From Stomoxys calcitrans (taxonomy: Eukaryota > Arthropoda > Insecta > Diptera > Muscidae): a stretch of 64,000 nt of DNA. Positions 11,868 through 22,660 of the stretch are shown piece after piece. Numbering within the stretch: position 1 is the stretch's first letter; every line of letters starts with the position of its first letter. The notes under the pieces were generated by a model, which did no database searches, was not told the DNA's origin, and saw only the letters and a program-made list of their open reading frames with translations. The position numbers and the translations under genes are program-made. The DNA is taken from contig NC_081552.1 in the NCBI RefSeq assembly GCF_963082655.1, forward strand, positions 196,182,598 to 196,246,597. The letters run 5' to 3'.

Positions 11868-12115
11868 TATACCCTCCACCAAAGGATTCTGGTATACTAA
11901 TTTCATCGTTCTGTTTGTAATACCTCGAAATATTCGTCAATACCCTTGATCGTCAAGACAATTTAACTCAATCTAGTCATGTCCATCCGTTCCTGCGTTC
12001 GTCTGGCTGTCGGAAGCCCGCTTACTTTCGAAGGAGTATAGCTAGGCGCTTGAAATTTTGAACTAATACTTCTTACTAATATATGACCGGTCACTTGGCT
12101 GCCCCGTTGGTACAC
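11868..12115 (+). repeat. R153-B element left end only
   Basis: TTTATACCCTCCACCAAAGG, then GTTTGTAATACCTCGAAATA and the GTCCATCC... stretch match the left ends at 13225 and 48838. It is truncated before any array unit. Confidence 0.6.
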
Positions 12116-12206
12116 CCAATATAAAGGTGTAACTGTATCTCAATTATAACAGCTTTAGCCTTATCCGTAAAGAAACTAACATTTCAAAATTTTAGTGCCT
12201 CAATGT

Positions 12207-12520
12207 GCAAAATTGCAAATTTTTCCCATGAACATTCAACTAAGGAACAGGGGCAAATTTCTCACATATCAGTGAGTGCAGTCCGATGTGCAAGTTTAAG
12301 CTCAATGATAAGGGGCCTCCTTTTTATAGCCGAGTCCGAACGGCGTGCGACACCTCTTTGGAGAGAAGTTTTACATGGCATAGTACCTCACAAATGTTGC
12401 CAGCATTAGGAGGCGAAAACCACTGCTGAAATTTTTTTTTCTGATGTGCTCGCCAGGGTTCGAACCCAGGAGTTCAGCATCATAGACGGACATGATAACC
12501 TCTGCGCCACGGTGGCCTCC
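12207..12520 (-). mobile_element. tRNA-derived SINE, full length, with 13-bp target duplication
   Basis: On the minus strand it starts GGAGGCCACCGTGGCGCAGA, with A-box-like TGGCGCAGAGG and a perfect B box GGTTCGAACCC near 12450-12460. It runs 314 bp to its 3' end. Flanks AGTGCCTCAATGT (12194-12206) and AGTGCCTAAATGT (12521-12533) form a 13-bp duplication with one mismatch. The tRNA-like head lacks a plausible cloverleaf acceptor end, so this is a SINE and not a functional tRNA gene. Confidence 0.8.
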
Positions 12521-12533
12521 AGTGCCTAAATGT

Positions 12534-13200
12534 ACGAATGAAAAAGAACTCTAGTCGGCCAGGTCATCTGTCCAAGTCCATCTGTATTCCAAATTTTAAA
12601 GCTGTAGTTCAATTCGTAAAGAAGGTACTATTTTGTACATTTTATTACCTAAATGCATTAATTTAAAATTAATCTTCTAGTCACACCCTACATTCTGCCA
12701 AGGTGTACCAGTATCCCAAATTTTAGAGCTGTAGCTCAGTCTGTAAAGAAAGTACCATTTTGTACCGTTAAATACCTAATGTAAGAATATCAAAAACATC
12801 TTCTAGTCGCCCGGTACATACTGCCAAGATGTACCTGTATTCCAAATTTCAGCTCAATCCGTAAAGAAGGTACCATTTTGTACGTTTCCGTACCAAAATG
12901 AACAAATATCAACAAAATCTTCTTGTCGTCGGGTACATACTGCCAAATTTCAAAGCTGTAGCTCAATCTATAAAGAAAGTACCAATTACAGCATTTAAGT
13001 ACGTTTTCTTCCACTCCTGGTACGATTTCAGCATTTCGTACTTGGTACAACTTATCGCCTTTTTGTTAAGGTTACGATTATTTTTAATGAACTATTAAAA
13101 TTTTCCCGTCTCCGTTCACTGTAGAAGTAAATAAACTATTTTGTACAATTTGGTACTTTTTGGTACCAAAATGTACGATTTGTGAAAAAATCTTACAGTC
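12534..13200 (+). repeat. R120 degenerate tandem repeat
   Basis: Units of about 118-127 bp share GTAAAGAAGGTACCATTTTG, ACATACTGCCAA, ATTCCAAATTT and AGCTGTAGCTCAAT. The repeat resumes at 13816 after an R153-B element and at 17108 after a LINE insertion. I do not recognise the family. Confidence 0.65.
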
Positions 13201-13815
13201 AGCTAACATATATTTCCTAAGGTACTTAACCATAGGATGGGGGTATACTAAACATTCCGTTTGTAACATCTGGAAATATTCGTCTAAGACCCCATGAAGT
13301 ATATATATACTTGATCATCTCGACGTTCTGGGTCGATTTAGCCATGTCCGACCGTCCGTCCGTGTGTCGAAATCATGATAGCGGTCGAACGCGTAAAGCT
13401 AGCCACTTGAATTTTGGTTCAGGTTCAGATATAGATGAAGCTTCCATATAAACCGATCTCCCGATTTGACTTCTTGAGCCCCTGGAAGCTGCAATTTTTG
13501 TCCAATTTGACTGAAATTTAGCTTGCAGTGTTCTGTTATGACTTCCAATAACTGTGCCAAGTACGGTACACATCGATCTATAACCTGATAGCTCCCATAT
13601 AAACCGATCTCCCGATTAGACTTCTTCAGCCCTTACAAGCCACAATTTTTTTCCGATTTGGCTGAAATTTTGCATGTGGTGTAATGGTTTCCAACAACTG
13701 TGCCAGGTACGGTTTCAATCAGTCTATAACCTGATATAGCTCCCATATCATTCCCGATCTACCGATTTGACTTCTTCTGCCCTTACAACTCGCAATTTTT
13801 GTCCGATTTGCAGTG
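13200..13815 (+). repeat. R153-B tandem-repeat element, 3'-truncated
   Basis: The left end is CCATAGGATGGGGGTATACT, then GTATATATATACTTGATC and CCGTCCGTCCGTGTGTCG. About three units follow (CCCATATAAACCGATCTCCC). It breaks off at GTCCGATTTGCAGTGTTTAA, where R120 sequence resumes. Confidence 0.7.
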
Positions 13816-14087
13816 TTTAAGCCAAATTTTGAAGTTCTTGCTCTATCCATTCGTCCTATGCAAACTTCACCTATTGCGTACCTTTTTTTGGTTCTTTTTA
13901 GTACCTAAATGTCCAAAAGTCCAAAAACTCATTTGGCCTCCCAATTTAGATTGCCAGAGTGTACCCAGGAACCAAAAAGCTCAAGGTCAATTAACAAAAA
14001 TGTACCAAAAAGTAGCAATTGCGGTACTAAACGTACTATTTCTCCCACTTCCGGTGCTATTTTGGAACATTTTTGCCACCAAAATCT
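13816..14087 (+). repeat. R120 repeat continuation, target of the LINE insertion
   Basis: GTACCTAAATG, TTTTAGTACC and GTACCAAAAAGTAGC link it to the R120 sequence at 12534-13200. It ends at the target duplication TAGTCCTAGCCCA of the adjacent LINE, and resumes at 17108. Confidence 0.5.
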
Positions 14088-14108
14088 TAGTCCTAGCCCA
14101 CGGAATTT

Positions 14109-15147
14109 ATGGTGAAGCAATCTTTGAGGAGCTTCAAACAATTTAAGTCACCCCGACCTGATGGAATATTTCCGGCGTTACTACAGAAAGAGGCAGACTA
14201 TTTGGCGCCTCGTCTAGCCAAAGTTTTCACAGCGTGCCTAGGACTTTCATATACTCCGAAAGCCTGGCAGGAGGCAAGGGTGGTGTTTATATCCAAGCCC
14301 GGCAAGGCAAGTTATGCGACACCAAAGGCCTACAGACTCATTAGCCTTACGTCCTTTCTACTCAAAACCATGGAACGCATTGTGGACACCATGATAAAGA
14401 GTATGACATCTAGCGAAATGCTCAAATACAAACAGCATGTCTATGTCAAGGGAAGGTCGGTGGAGATTGTCCTGCACTAGGTTGTGCATGAAACAGAAGA
14501 ATCCTTCGATGCCAAAACCTGCACAATGGCGGTATGCATTGACATGGAGGGGGCTTTGAACAATGTGAGGACCGACACACTGATCCAATCTTTAGACCAG
14601 TACTCGTTGGTCCCGGTCCTTAGAGACTGGATAAACCATATGCTAAGGAACAGGTGGATAAATTGTGTATTTCATGGCATAAATATAAGCGAGAAAGTGG
14701 CACAGGGCACGCCACAGGGGGGCATTTTATTGCCACTCCTATCCGACCACCATAAATGACCTATTACGGATGCTGACTGAGGAGGGATTTGAACCCGTCA
14801 GCTACGCAGACGATGTTATAATACTTCTAAGGGGTAAGGATCAGAACAAGCTTTGCAGAAGGGCCGAAAGGGGCTTGCATATGGCATATGACTGGGCTAG
14901 ACCTAGAGGTCTCAATGTTAACCCAGAGAAGACTGAAATATGCCTGTTCACGAGGAAGACGTAGGTGGGCCAATTAAACGCACTACGATTCCTCAATAAG
15001 ACGATTTTGATATCTGACAAAGTCAAATACAAACTGAATTGGAAGTTTCGCATTCAGGAGCGTACTGAGAAGGCTCGCAGATGTTGGGCACTATGTAGAC
15101 GGGCCGTAGCCTACGATAGTCCACTGACTCTACAGGAGCGTGATTAG
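14109..15147 (+). pseudogene. LINE-B reverse transcriptase (broken)
   Basis: Three overlapping frames join into one reverse transcriptase. Motifs are SPRPDGIFPALLQ, YRLISLTSFLLKTMERIVD, CIDMEGALNNVRTD (palm A, canonical FLDxxxAF), GTPQGGILLPLL (domain 4) and SYADDVIILLRG (catalytic YADD, intact). A TAG at about 14478 separates the first two frames. A 1-2 bp loss after the GTPQGG box shifts to the third frame; comparison with the copy at 29700 (CACTTCTATGGGTGACC) shows the loss. Another TAG occurs at about 14962. It once copied LINE RNA at a nicked target; it cannot function now. Confidence 0.8.
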
Positions 15148-15259
15148 ACCAATACTTACTTACGCCTCAGTAGTTTGGTGGAATGCTATGGAGAAAAAGT
15201 GCAATATAAGGAGCATACAACAGGTTTAGAGATCATGTTGTCTTGGCATAGGCGGTGCG

Positions 15260-16336
15260 ATGAGGACCACGCCCACTAGGGCACTGGAGACTATTCTAGA
15301 TATCCGACCCATTGACATACAGATTATGAGTGAGGCAGCCACTGCGGCTATGAGACTTAAGGCGATGGGAGAATGGAATGAGTTTGGGAGCTGCTCATAC
15401 CATCGCGGTATAATCGAGGCGACGATAGGAAACCTGGAAGGAAAGGAAGATGTTTTTGATCGGATACCTGAGATGAATCTTGAAGTTGAGTGCGAGGCAC
15501 TGCCGGCATCGGCACAGTCTTGGCTTGAAGGACTCTAGTATTGCCATCTGGAAGATCATGTTACACGGATGGATGAAAGCTAGGGGACAGAGTGGGCCTA
15601 GGGGTTTACATTGAGAACCCAGGGACTGAGATCTGTTTTAGACTGCCTGACCATAATACGGTCCTGAAGGCGGAGATCCGGGCGATCACGTCATGCGTGT
15701 AGTGGTGTGATGCTAACGCGGAGGACGTCGAGTGTGAACATCTTTACCGACAGTAAAACTGCCGTAAGGGCAATAACTTCCTGGACGGTAAGGTAACGAA
15801 CAGTCTTGCAGTGTAAGAAGAAGATTAACGCCTTCTCTGAGGATGGCAACATCCGCATCGTTTGGTTGCCGGGCCATAACGGTATAAGGGGAAATGAAAG
15901 GGCAGACGATTTGGCGGTGAAGGCCAGAGGACTGCCGTCAATAAACTTGGATAACCTGAAGCCTTTCGGGACGACGCAGACCGAGTTAAGGGAGTGGGCG
16001 ACGAGTGTGGACGGCGAAGATCCTATGGGGGATCCAGATCGTGAAAAAATGAGGCTATTAATGAAAGGAAGCAAGAAGGAGGAGGTCAGTATAGCTATTG
16101 GTATCATAACTGGACACATAGGACTACGAGCTCACTTATGTAAAATCGGCGCGGCAAGTGATAGCATGTGTAGGGCATGCGGGGAAGATGATGAGACGTT
16201 GGAGCATTTCCTTTGTCATTGCCCGGCTTTCGCGTCCAACAGATATCGGTACTTAGGAGGAGATGCAACATCAGACATGAACCAACTTAGGGGAGTGGCA
16301 TTGAAAACAATTGAGGATTTTGTAAGTAAAGGGTGA
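15260..16336 (+). pseudogene. LINE-B linker, RNase H and Cys/His box (broken)
   Basis: The linker TRALETILDIRPIDIQI is followed by RNase H motifs: CYTDG (first Asp; the next codon is a stop), LKAEIRAIT (Glu), NIFTDSKTA (second Asp) and WLPGHNGIRGNERADDLA (His and last Asp region). Stops and a shift at about 15540-15800 break the domain. The last frame, 15806-16336, carries the C-terminal Cys/His box. Its apparent stop at 16334-16336 is supplied by the inserted mariner; across the empty site the frame would run a few codons further. Confidence 0.75.
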
Positions 16337-16935
16337 TTTTTTTGAGGTTAGGATTTTCATGCATTAGTATTTGACAGATCACGTGGGATTTCAGACATGG
16401 TGTCAAAGAGAAAGATGCTCAGTATGCTTTGACATTTCATCATGAATAGACTTACTAACGAGCAACGCTTGCAAATCATTGAATTTTATTACCAAAATCA
16501 GTGTTCGGTTCGAAATGTGTTCAATTTTTGACAAATTTTGTTCAGCGATGAGGCTCATTTCTGGTTGAATGGCTACGTAAATAAGCAAAATTGCCGCATT
16601 TGGAGTGAAGAGCAACCAGAAGCCGTTCAAGAACTGCCCATGCATCCCGAAAAATGCACTGTTTGGTGTGGTTTGTACGCTGGTGGAATCATTGGACCGT
16701 ATTTTTTCAAAGATGCTGTTGGACGCAACGTTACGGTGAATGAACACATTTCGAACCGAACACTGATTTTGGTAATAAAATTCAATGATTTGCAAGCGTT
16801 GCTCGTTAGTAAGTCTATTCATGATGAAATGTCAAAGCATACTGAGCATCTTTCTCTTTGACACCATGTCTGAAATCCCACGTGATCTGTCAAATACTAA
16901 TGCATGAAAATCCTAACCTCAAAAAAATCACCCTT
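16329..16935 (+). mobile_element. Fold-back mariner/Tc1-type derivative with perfect 195-bp inverted arms
   Basis: Begins AAGGGTGATTTTTTTGAGG and ends with its reverse complement; TA dinucleotides flank both sides (16327-16328, 16936-16937). By eye 16329-16523 is the exact reverse complement of 16741-16935. Each arm includes the transposase start (NRLTNEQRLQIIEFYYQN, helix-turn-helix region), so the right arm is an inverted copy of the element's own 5' end and not a native 3' end. The centre (16524-16740) encodes a transposase fragment, FSDEAHFWLNGYVNKQNCR, containing the second catalytic Asp, followed by WSEEQPEAVQ and GGIIGPYFF. The first and third catalytic positions are missing. It is non-autonomous but may have been mobilised in trans. 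Confidence 0.85.
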
Positions 16936-17107
16936 TAGCACGGAATTCCTAACTTAAAATTTTCTTTTTAGAGGTTACTTTTTTTTGAGTATTTAGAGCG
17001 CACAACAAGCCGATTACTGGCTTAGGTGTATGTCCATAGTAGCATGGGGCGGATTAATATCTGCACCCTCTTTTCTACCTAACCTAATCTAACCTAGTCC
17101 TAGCCCA

Positions 17108-17860
17108 AAATCATAATTTTAGCCTTATCCATTCGTGCTGGGCAAACATTTACCATATTGTATTTTCTGGTACTTTTTAGTACCTAACGAACGAATATCA
17201 CAAAATCTTGTCTTGTTACGCGCCTACGAACCACCACCAAAATTCGTGCCAAATTTCATGACTGTAGCTTTAGCCGTTTGAGTTGGGCGTTGATCTGTTA
17301 ATCAGGCAGCAAATCAGTCAGTCAGCCAATCGGTCAGTGACGGATCTCTTTTATTGATATCGATCTCCTGATTTGTGGTCTTGAACCTATGTAAGACTCT
17401 TTTATAACCCTTTTTCTTGAAATTTTGAAAAGTGATTTGTGGCGAGTTGGGTTCAGTTGTAACCAAATCTCGATAAAGCTGCTGTTCACAATGGTGCATT
17501 TTCCATAATTGAATGTCGAGATGGCGATCCTCGTCAAGCTCAAAAGACCGTTCCGACCCATCGGAAACATTATCGCCATTGGCCATTTACAGGCGCCGAT
17601 AACTCGCCTTGTCATATCGAGTATCACAGGCACTAAGTCTGATGGTGCTGGTGCCGACCGAGAAATTAGAGATCTTCCACAGGGAGTAGAAGGAGAAAGG
17701 AACTCTCCTAGTGGTGGGCTTTAATCAAGTCACCGTGACAAGTTTGGCTAAGACCGAAGGCATGGCGTCTTTTTCAAGATTGAGAAGACTAGGTTAGGCA
17801 AATATCCTTATATTGAGCCATCAGGCAGTGCAGTGGTAGGTCACTCAATGTCAGAACTCT
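17108..17860. other. R120 remnant, decayed R153 unit and unassigned sequence
   Basis: R120 sequence resumes after the LINE (TACTTTTTAGTACCTAACGA) to about 17300. A CAGCAAATCAGTCAGTCAGC stretch and a degenerate R153-like unit (GATATCGATCTCCTGATTTG) follow. The part 17500-17860 is unassigned, with a short frame at 17509-17724 that shows no motif. Confidence 0.4.
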
Positions 17861-18250
17861 GGTATTGCCATGCTGTACAGATGGATCAAAGGTAGAGGAC
17901 AGAGTGGGCCTGGGGGTCTACATTGAGAACACAGGGACTAAGATCTGTTTTCAACTGCCTGACCACAATACGTTACTGTAGGCAGAGAATCGGGCGATCG
18001 CGGAATGCGTGAGAAGGTGTGGGGTTCGCGCGAGAACGTCGAGTGTGAACATCTTTACGGACAGTAAGCCGGCCATCAGGGCAGTAACAACCAGGACGGT
18101 AAGGTTACGAACAGTCATGGTGTGTAAGAAGATGATTCACGCCTTTTCTGCGGGTCGGTCATAGCGAAGTAATGACAGAGCAGACGATTTGGCAGTGAAG
18201 GCTAGAGGACTGCCGTCAATAATCTTACCTAGCGAGGTGGTGGGTTTTCA
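17860..18250 (+). mobile_element. LINE-B RNase H fragment (decayed)
   Basis: CTGTACAGATGGATCAAAGG then GACAGAGTGGGCCTGGGGGT parallels the RNase H start of LINE-B at 15560. AACATCTTTACGGACAGTAA (second-Asp region) and GACGATTTGGCAGTGAAGGC (C-terminal Asp region) follow in order. Frames are broken. It is a second, older copy of the same family. Confidence 0.7.
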
Positions 18251-18464
18251 ATTTAGCACCCCGCAGGAAAACCGTCTAGCTATGCCAATAGTGGTGCGTA
18301 TAAAAAAATCATCACCATTTTAAAGATATTCGTGGTCATTTACCTTAGCCGCACCTCATTCCCAATAACTGTATTAAAAGTCTATAATGGCATTGCAAAT
18401 TTTGCAGCACGTTCTTTCCCTATGAACGTCATTTATGTAGAAATGAATTGCAAAGCAAAAAATA

Positions 18465-19603
18465 ACAAGTAAGAGCGTGCTAAGTTCCGCCGGGCCGAAT
18501 TTTATATACCCTCCACCATTGATCGCGTTTGTCGAGTTCTATGCGCGGTATCTCTTTTTAGACAAACATTGAAGATTGAACAAGAACTGTTATGCTATTG
18601 GAGCTATATCGAGTTAAAGTCCGATTCAGACCATAAATGAATGCTGAACATTGTAGAAGTCATTGTGGAATATTTCAGTTCATTCGGATAAGAATTGCGC
18701 CTTGTAGGGGCTCAAGAAGCAAAATCGGGAGATAGGTTTGTATGGGAGCTGTATCAAGCTATTGATCGATTAAGACTATATGAGACACGTATGTTGAAGA
18801 TCATGAGAGAAGCTGGTGTATAAAACTTCTGCCAAATCGGATGAGAATTGCGCCCTCTAGAGGTTCAAGAAGTCAAGACCCAAGATCGGTTTATATGGCA
18901 GCTATATCAAAAGATTGACCGATGTAAACCATACTTAGCGTAGTTGTTGGAAGTGATACCAAAACACTACGTGCAAAATTTCAATAAAATCGGACGAGAA
19001 TTGTTCCCTCTAGAGGCTCAAGAAGTCAAGACCCAAGATCGGTTTATATGGCAGCTATATCAAAACATGGACCGATTTAAACCATACTTAGCGTAGTTGT
19101 TGGAAATGATACCAAAACACTACGTGCAAAATGTCAATAAAATCGGACGAGAATTGCTCCCTCTAGAGGCTCAAGAAGTCAAGACCCAAGTTCGGTTTAT
19201 GTGACAGCTATATCAAAACATGGACCGATTAAAACCATACTTAGCGTAGTTGTTGGAACATTACGTGCAAAATTTCAATAAAATCAGACGAGAGGCTCAA
19301 GAAGTCAAGACCCAAGATCGGTTTATATGGCAGCTATATCAAAACATATTTACAATACCAACCGACCTACACTAATCAAAAGTTTGTGCAAAATTTCAAG
19401 CGGTTAGCTTTACTCCTTCCAAAGTTAGCGTGCTTTCTACAGACAGACGGACGGACGGACAGACGGACTAGATCGACTTAAAGTGACATGACGATCAAGA
19501 ATATATATGCTTTATGGGATCTTAGCCGTATATTTCGAGGTGTTACAAACAGAATGACGAAATTAGTATGCCCCATTCTATGGTGGAGGGTATAAAAACA
19601 ATG
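18465..19603 (-). repeat. R153-B tandem-repeat element, complete
   Basis: Starts CAAGTAAGAGCGTGCTAAGT with hairpin-like TTCCGCCGGGCCGAA and TATATACCCTCCACCAT. It then has several units (AAGACCCAAGATCGGTTTAT, GCTCAAGAAGTC) and GACGGACGGACGGACAGACG. It ends ATGGTGGAGGGTATAAAAAC. The CCCTCCACCAT / ATGGTGGAGGG pair forms a subterminal inverted repeat. Confidence 0.75.
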
Positions 19604-20327
19604 TATTTATTGTAATTCATGGTACTACTATAATTTATTTCATTGTTGATGAATCATACTTGGAATTCATTTCATTAAATCTACAAGCAGTTGAGTGCAC
19701 GAACTACATATCGTATTTCCGATTTTGCATTTTCAATTGAATTAGCAGATTTGAAATCATTTAAAATACATATTTGATAATAATTTTTTTTCAAAATAAT
19801 TTAAAAATTTTAAAGATGGTTGAACGATAGTTCAATAAGTTTGATCAAAAACAAGCACTGAATGGCCAATCAAATGCCTAACTTTACAAAAGTTGTTTGC
19901 TATACTATTCTATGAATAGCAGTATTCAACTTAATGGTCTATAGCTGTACGAATATTCTGCATGGAATTCCAAAATGTTGCTATACTTCTCCATGTAATC
20001 TCTGTATATTTCGAAAGTAATTTTTTTGAAATTTTAAGTGGAATGTAGAAGCTTATATAGCCTCCCATATGATGGAGCGTTTCTTTGTACAATAGAGTGT
20101 CCCAGAAAACAAAAGGAATTTTTGAAACACATACCCTTCATTTTTGCCCTTTTGATACCGCTAGCAATATACGAAATATTATGACGATCGGTTAATGATA
20201 AGTCTAGCCGCCACGACGTCCAAAGATGGATGTAGTATTTTCTAAGGAATCCATTTCAGTATTTAAGATCCTAACATGAAATTAGTAATCTAAGTACACA
20301 TTTATACAAAATTTTTAATAAAACCAA
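19604..20327. other. AT-rich intronic sequence, no feature
   Basis: Very AT-rich sequence inside intron 1. I see no coding frame, repeat unit or structured element. Confidence 0.5.
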
Positions 20328-20500
20328 TAAGGAAAGGCAAAATCGGACGGTGACGCTGTATAATACCCTGCACCCAGTACAAAGTGGGAGCTATATCTTA
20401 TTCTGATCCAATTTGATGCACCCCGGCTGATGTTTTCAGATAGGTTATTAAAAAATCCGTATCACATTTCGAACAAATGTGTAGTCAATTGCCCCAAATA
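20328..20500 (-). repeat. Short element with GGAAAGGCAAAATCGGACGG end
   Basis: CAATAAGGAAAGGCAAAATC, GGACGGTGACGCTGTATAAT and ACCCTGCACCCAGTAC are the inverse of the right end of the element at 55285-55497. It is truncated by the LINE that follows. Confidence 0.5.
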
Positions 20501-20504
20501 TACC

Positions 20505-21930
20505 GGTCCTAAACTGGAGAATTAGTTAACTGTCCTATTAGTCTGTCATCCTTTATGCTGAAGACTCTTAAGAGGTTAATAGAAACATATCTTAGGGCAA
20601 AGATCCCTGGAGATCGCCTGTCGCGGCAGCAGCATGCATATAGTAAAGGCAAAACCACTGAAACAGCCCTTCACGACCTAGTCGGCTACATAGAGGGTTC
20701 TCTCGCTGTCAAGGAATATGCAATTGGTAGCTTTTCTTGACATGGAAAGTGCTTTCAATAATGTAAAACCAACGTCAATCATGAAGGAGTTGGAGTTTCT
20801 AGGCATCAACTCAACCTTAAGAAAGTTTATTAATAACTTACTTACTAAATGATGCATTACGGCAGGTTTGGGGTCTGTGGATCTAATAAGATGGGTCAGC
20901 CGAGGAACACCTCAAGGAGGTGTACTGTCTCCTCGACTTTGGAATATAGCTATTAACAATATATAATTGTCTCTGGATGAAAAAGGTGTAAAAGTGGTTG
21001 CGTATGCTGATGACGTGGCAATTGCGGTTAGGGGAAAGTTTCCCAGCACTCAAAGAGATATACTTCACGAAGCTCTACGTGCAACAGCAAAGGGGGCTAC
21101 CGAAAGTGGTCTAGGTGTAAATCCGTGCAAGACAGAAGTAGTTATGCATACAGTGGAACCTGTCTCCTTGGGTGGAGAGAATGTTCCATCTACAGAAAGA
21201 GCAAAATACCTGGGCGTTTTGTTGGACAGGAAATCCAACATTTTGGAAAGGACAAGGAAGGCCACTTTTGCCCTATACACCTGCAAGAGAGCCATTGGCA
21301 AAAGTTGGGGATCGCGTGTCATGCATTGGATATATACTGCAGTAGTCAGACCTATAATGCTATATGGTGTTGTGGCCTGGTGGATGGCGCTTCAAAAATC
21401 CACCTACTGCTCAATGCTCAACCGGATCCAAAGGATGGATTGTACTGAATTTAATGCTGCATCTTATGCGTCTGGACATTGTGGCTACCTAAATTGTTGT
21501 GTTATCCTTGATACAGTATCCGATGTTCCAGGCAGTGTGGATTACACTCTACCTGAGCTGCTTTTTGATAAAAATTACTATACCACTATTCCTGATACAA
21601 CCGATTCGAACTACGATATCCCTGGTAACAGAAGTTACAAAGACTTCTATACGGATGGTTCCAAACTAAACGACCAGGTGGGCTTTGGGGTATACTCTCA
21701 AGATCTAGAACTGATTATCTCGTGGTGGAATGGCTAGGATATAATGTCACTACTACGATTGGCATAAACATCTTCTCAGACAGCCAGGCAGCCATTAAAT
21801 CCCTGGAGATTGTATTTCTGAACACAAAAACCCCCCTCGACTGTCGCAGATCTCTCAACAAGATAGCTGAAAAGTTTAAAATTCACCTGTTCTGGGTGCC
21901 GGACCACAGAGATATCCAGGGATATCGTAG
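20505..21930 (+). pseudogene. LINE-A reverse transcriptase and RNase H (broken)
   Basis: Successive frames give CPISLSSFMLKTLKRLIETY, QQHAYSKGKTTETALHDLV, LDMESAFNNVKPTS (palm A), WVSRGTPQGGVLSPRLWN and VAYADDVAIAVRG (catalytic YADD). They continue through LGVNPCKTEVV, KYLGVLLDRK and RVMHWIYTAVVRPIMLYG. RNase H follows: FYTDGSKLNDQVGFGVYS, then after a frameshift at about 21720 NIFSDSQAAIKS, ending abruptly at FWVPDHRDIQG. Frameshifts at about 20730 and 21720 and in-frame stops at about 20850 and 20965 make it inactive. It meets an inverted copy at about 21920. Confidence 0.8.
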
Positions 21931-22660
21931 TTCCAATCAGTTGTATCAGAAATAGTGGTACAGTACTTTTCATCAAGAAGCGGCTCAGGTGGGGTGTAAT
22001 CCACACTAACACAGTGTCCGTAGCCGCCACATGACCAATGGGAAAGCTCCTTTAGCCTCACGGCAGTGGTCGCAGCAATTTGTCTAACCACACTGTCCAG
22101 AGGCATTAGATGCAGCATTAAATTCATTGCATAAGTTGGTGTCGTCCTCAGTGCGGCTGTGATGCACAAACAAGCCATCCTTTGGATCCGGTTAAGTATT
22201 GAGCAGTAGGTGGACTTTTGAAGCGCCGTCCACCAGACCACCACACCATATAGCATAGTAGATCTGACAACTGCAATATATACCCAATGCATGACACGCG
22301 GTCTAAACCCCCAACTTTTGCCAATGGCTCTCTTGCAGGTGTATAGGGCAAGAGTGGCCTTTCTTGCCCTTTCCAAAATGTTGGATTTGAAGTTCAGTTT
22401 CCTGTCCAGCAAAACGCTCAGGCATTTGGCGCATTCTGTAAATGGAACATTCTCTCCACCCAAGGAGACAAGTTCTACTGTAGGCACTTTGTATCTCCTG
22501 CTGAAAAGAAATACTTCTGTCTTGCACGTATTTATACCTAGACCACTTTTGTAGCCCACTTTGCTATTGCACGTAGAGCTTCCTGAAGTTTATCGCTTAG
22601 AGTGCTGGGAATCTTTCCCTTAACTGCAATTGCCACGTCATCAGATTGCCACGCTGATGA
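21915..22660 (-). pseudogene. LINE-A second copy, inverted (broken)
   Basis: The minus strand encodes the same reverse transcriptase region: GLGINTCKTEVFLFSRRYK, LVSLGGENVPFTECAKC, NILERARKATLALYTCKRA, MLYGVVVWWTALQKST and RIQRMACLCITAALRTTPTY, to TDWNYDIPGY. The 22559-22650 part (DDVAIAVKGKIPSTL) is one frame away. The copy retains NFKSN and RRYKVPT segments missing from the plus-strand copy, so it is a distinct insertion. With the plus copy it forms a large inverted repeat around GATATCCAGGGATATC. Confidence 0.8.

Larger units (their letters stand above)
14101..17094 (+). mobile_element. LINE-B: RNase H-bearing non-LTR retrotransposon, 5'-truncated, 13-bp target duplication
   Basis: TAGTCCTAGCCCA occurs at 14088-14100 and again at 17095-17107, a perfect target-site duplication. 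The insert is 5'-truncated, starting inside the reverse transcriptase, and ends in CTACCTAACCTAATCTAACC without poly-A. Domains in order are reverse transcriptase (about 14110-15150), linker, RNase H (about 15560-15930) and a Cys/His box (MCRACGEDDETLEHFLCHC, about 16168-16224). This order fits the I/Loa-like superfamily. A mariner derivative (16329-16935) has inserted at the 3' end of the frame. The frame has several stops and frameshifts, so the copy is dead. Confidence 0.85.

Noticed and set aside
12440..12520. Possible functional tRNA gene (perfect B box)
   Set aside because: The acceptor-stem halves do not pair plausibly, and the tRNA-like head is attached to a shared 314-bp body with flanking target duplications, which identifies a SINE. 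The similar heads at 4094 and 48600 are rejected for the same reason.
21125..21448. Alternate-frame open reading frames overlapping the LINE-A polymerase (also 22291-22554, 22303-22527)
   Set aside because: These are shadows of the reverse transcriptase frame; the main frame carries the conserved motifs.
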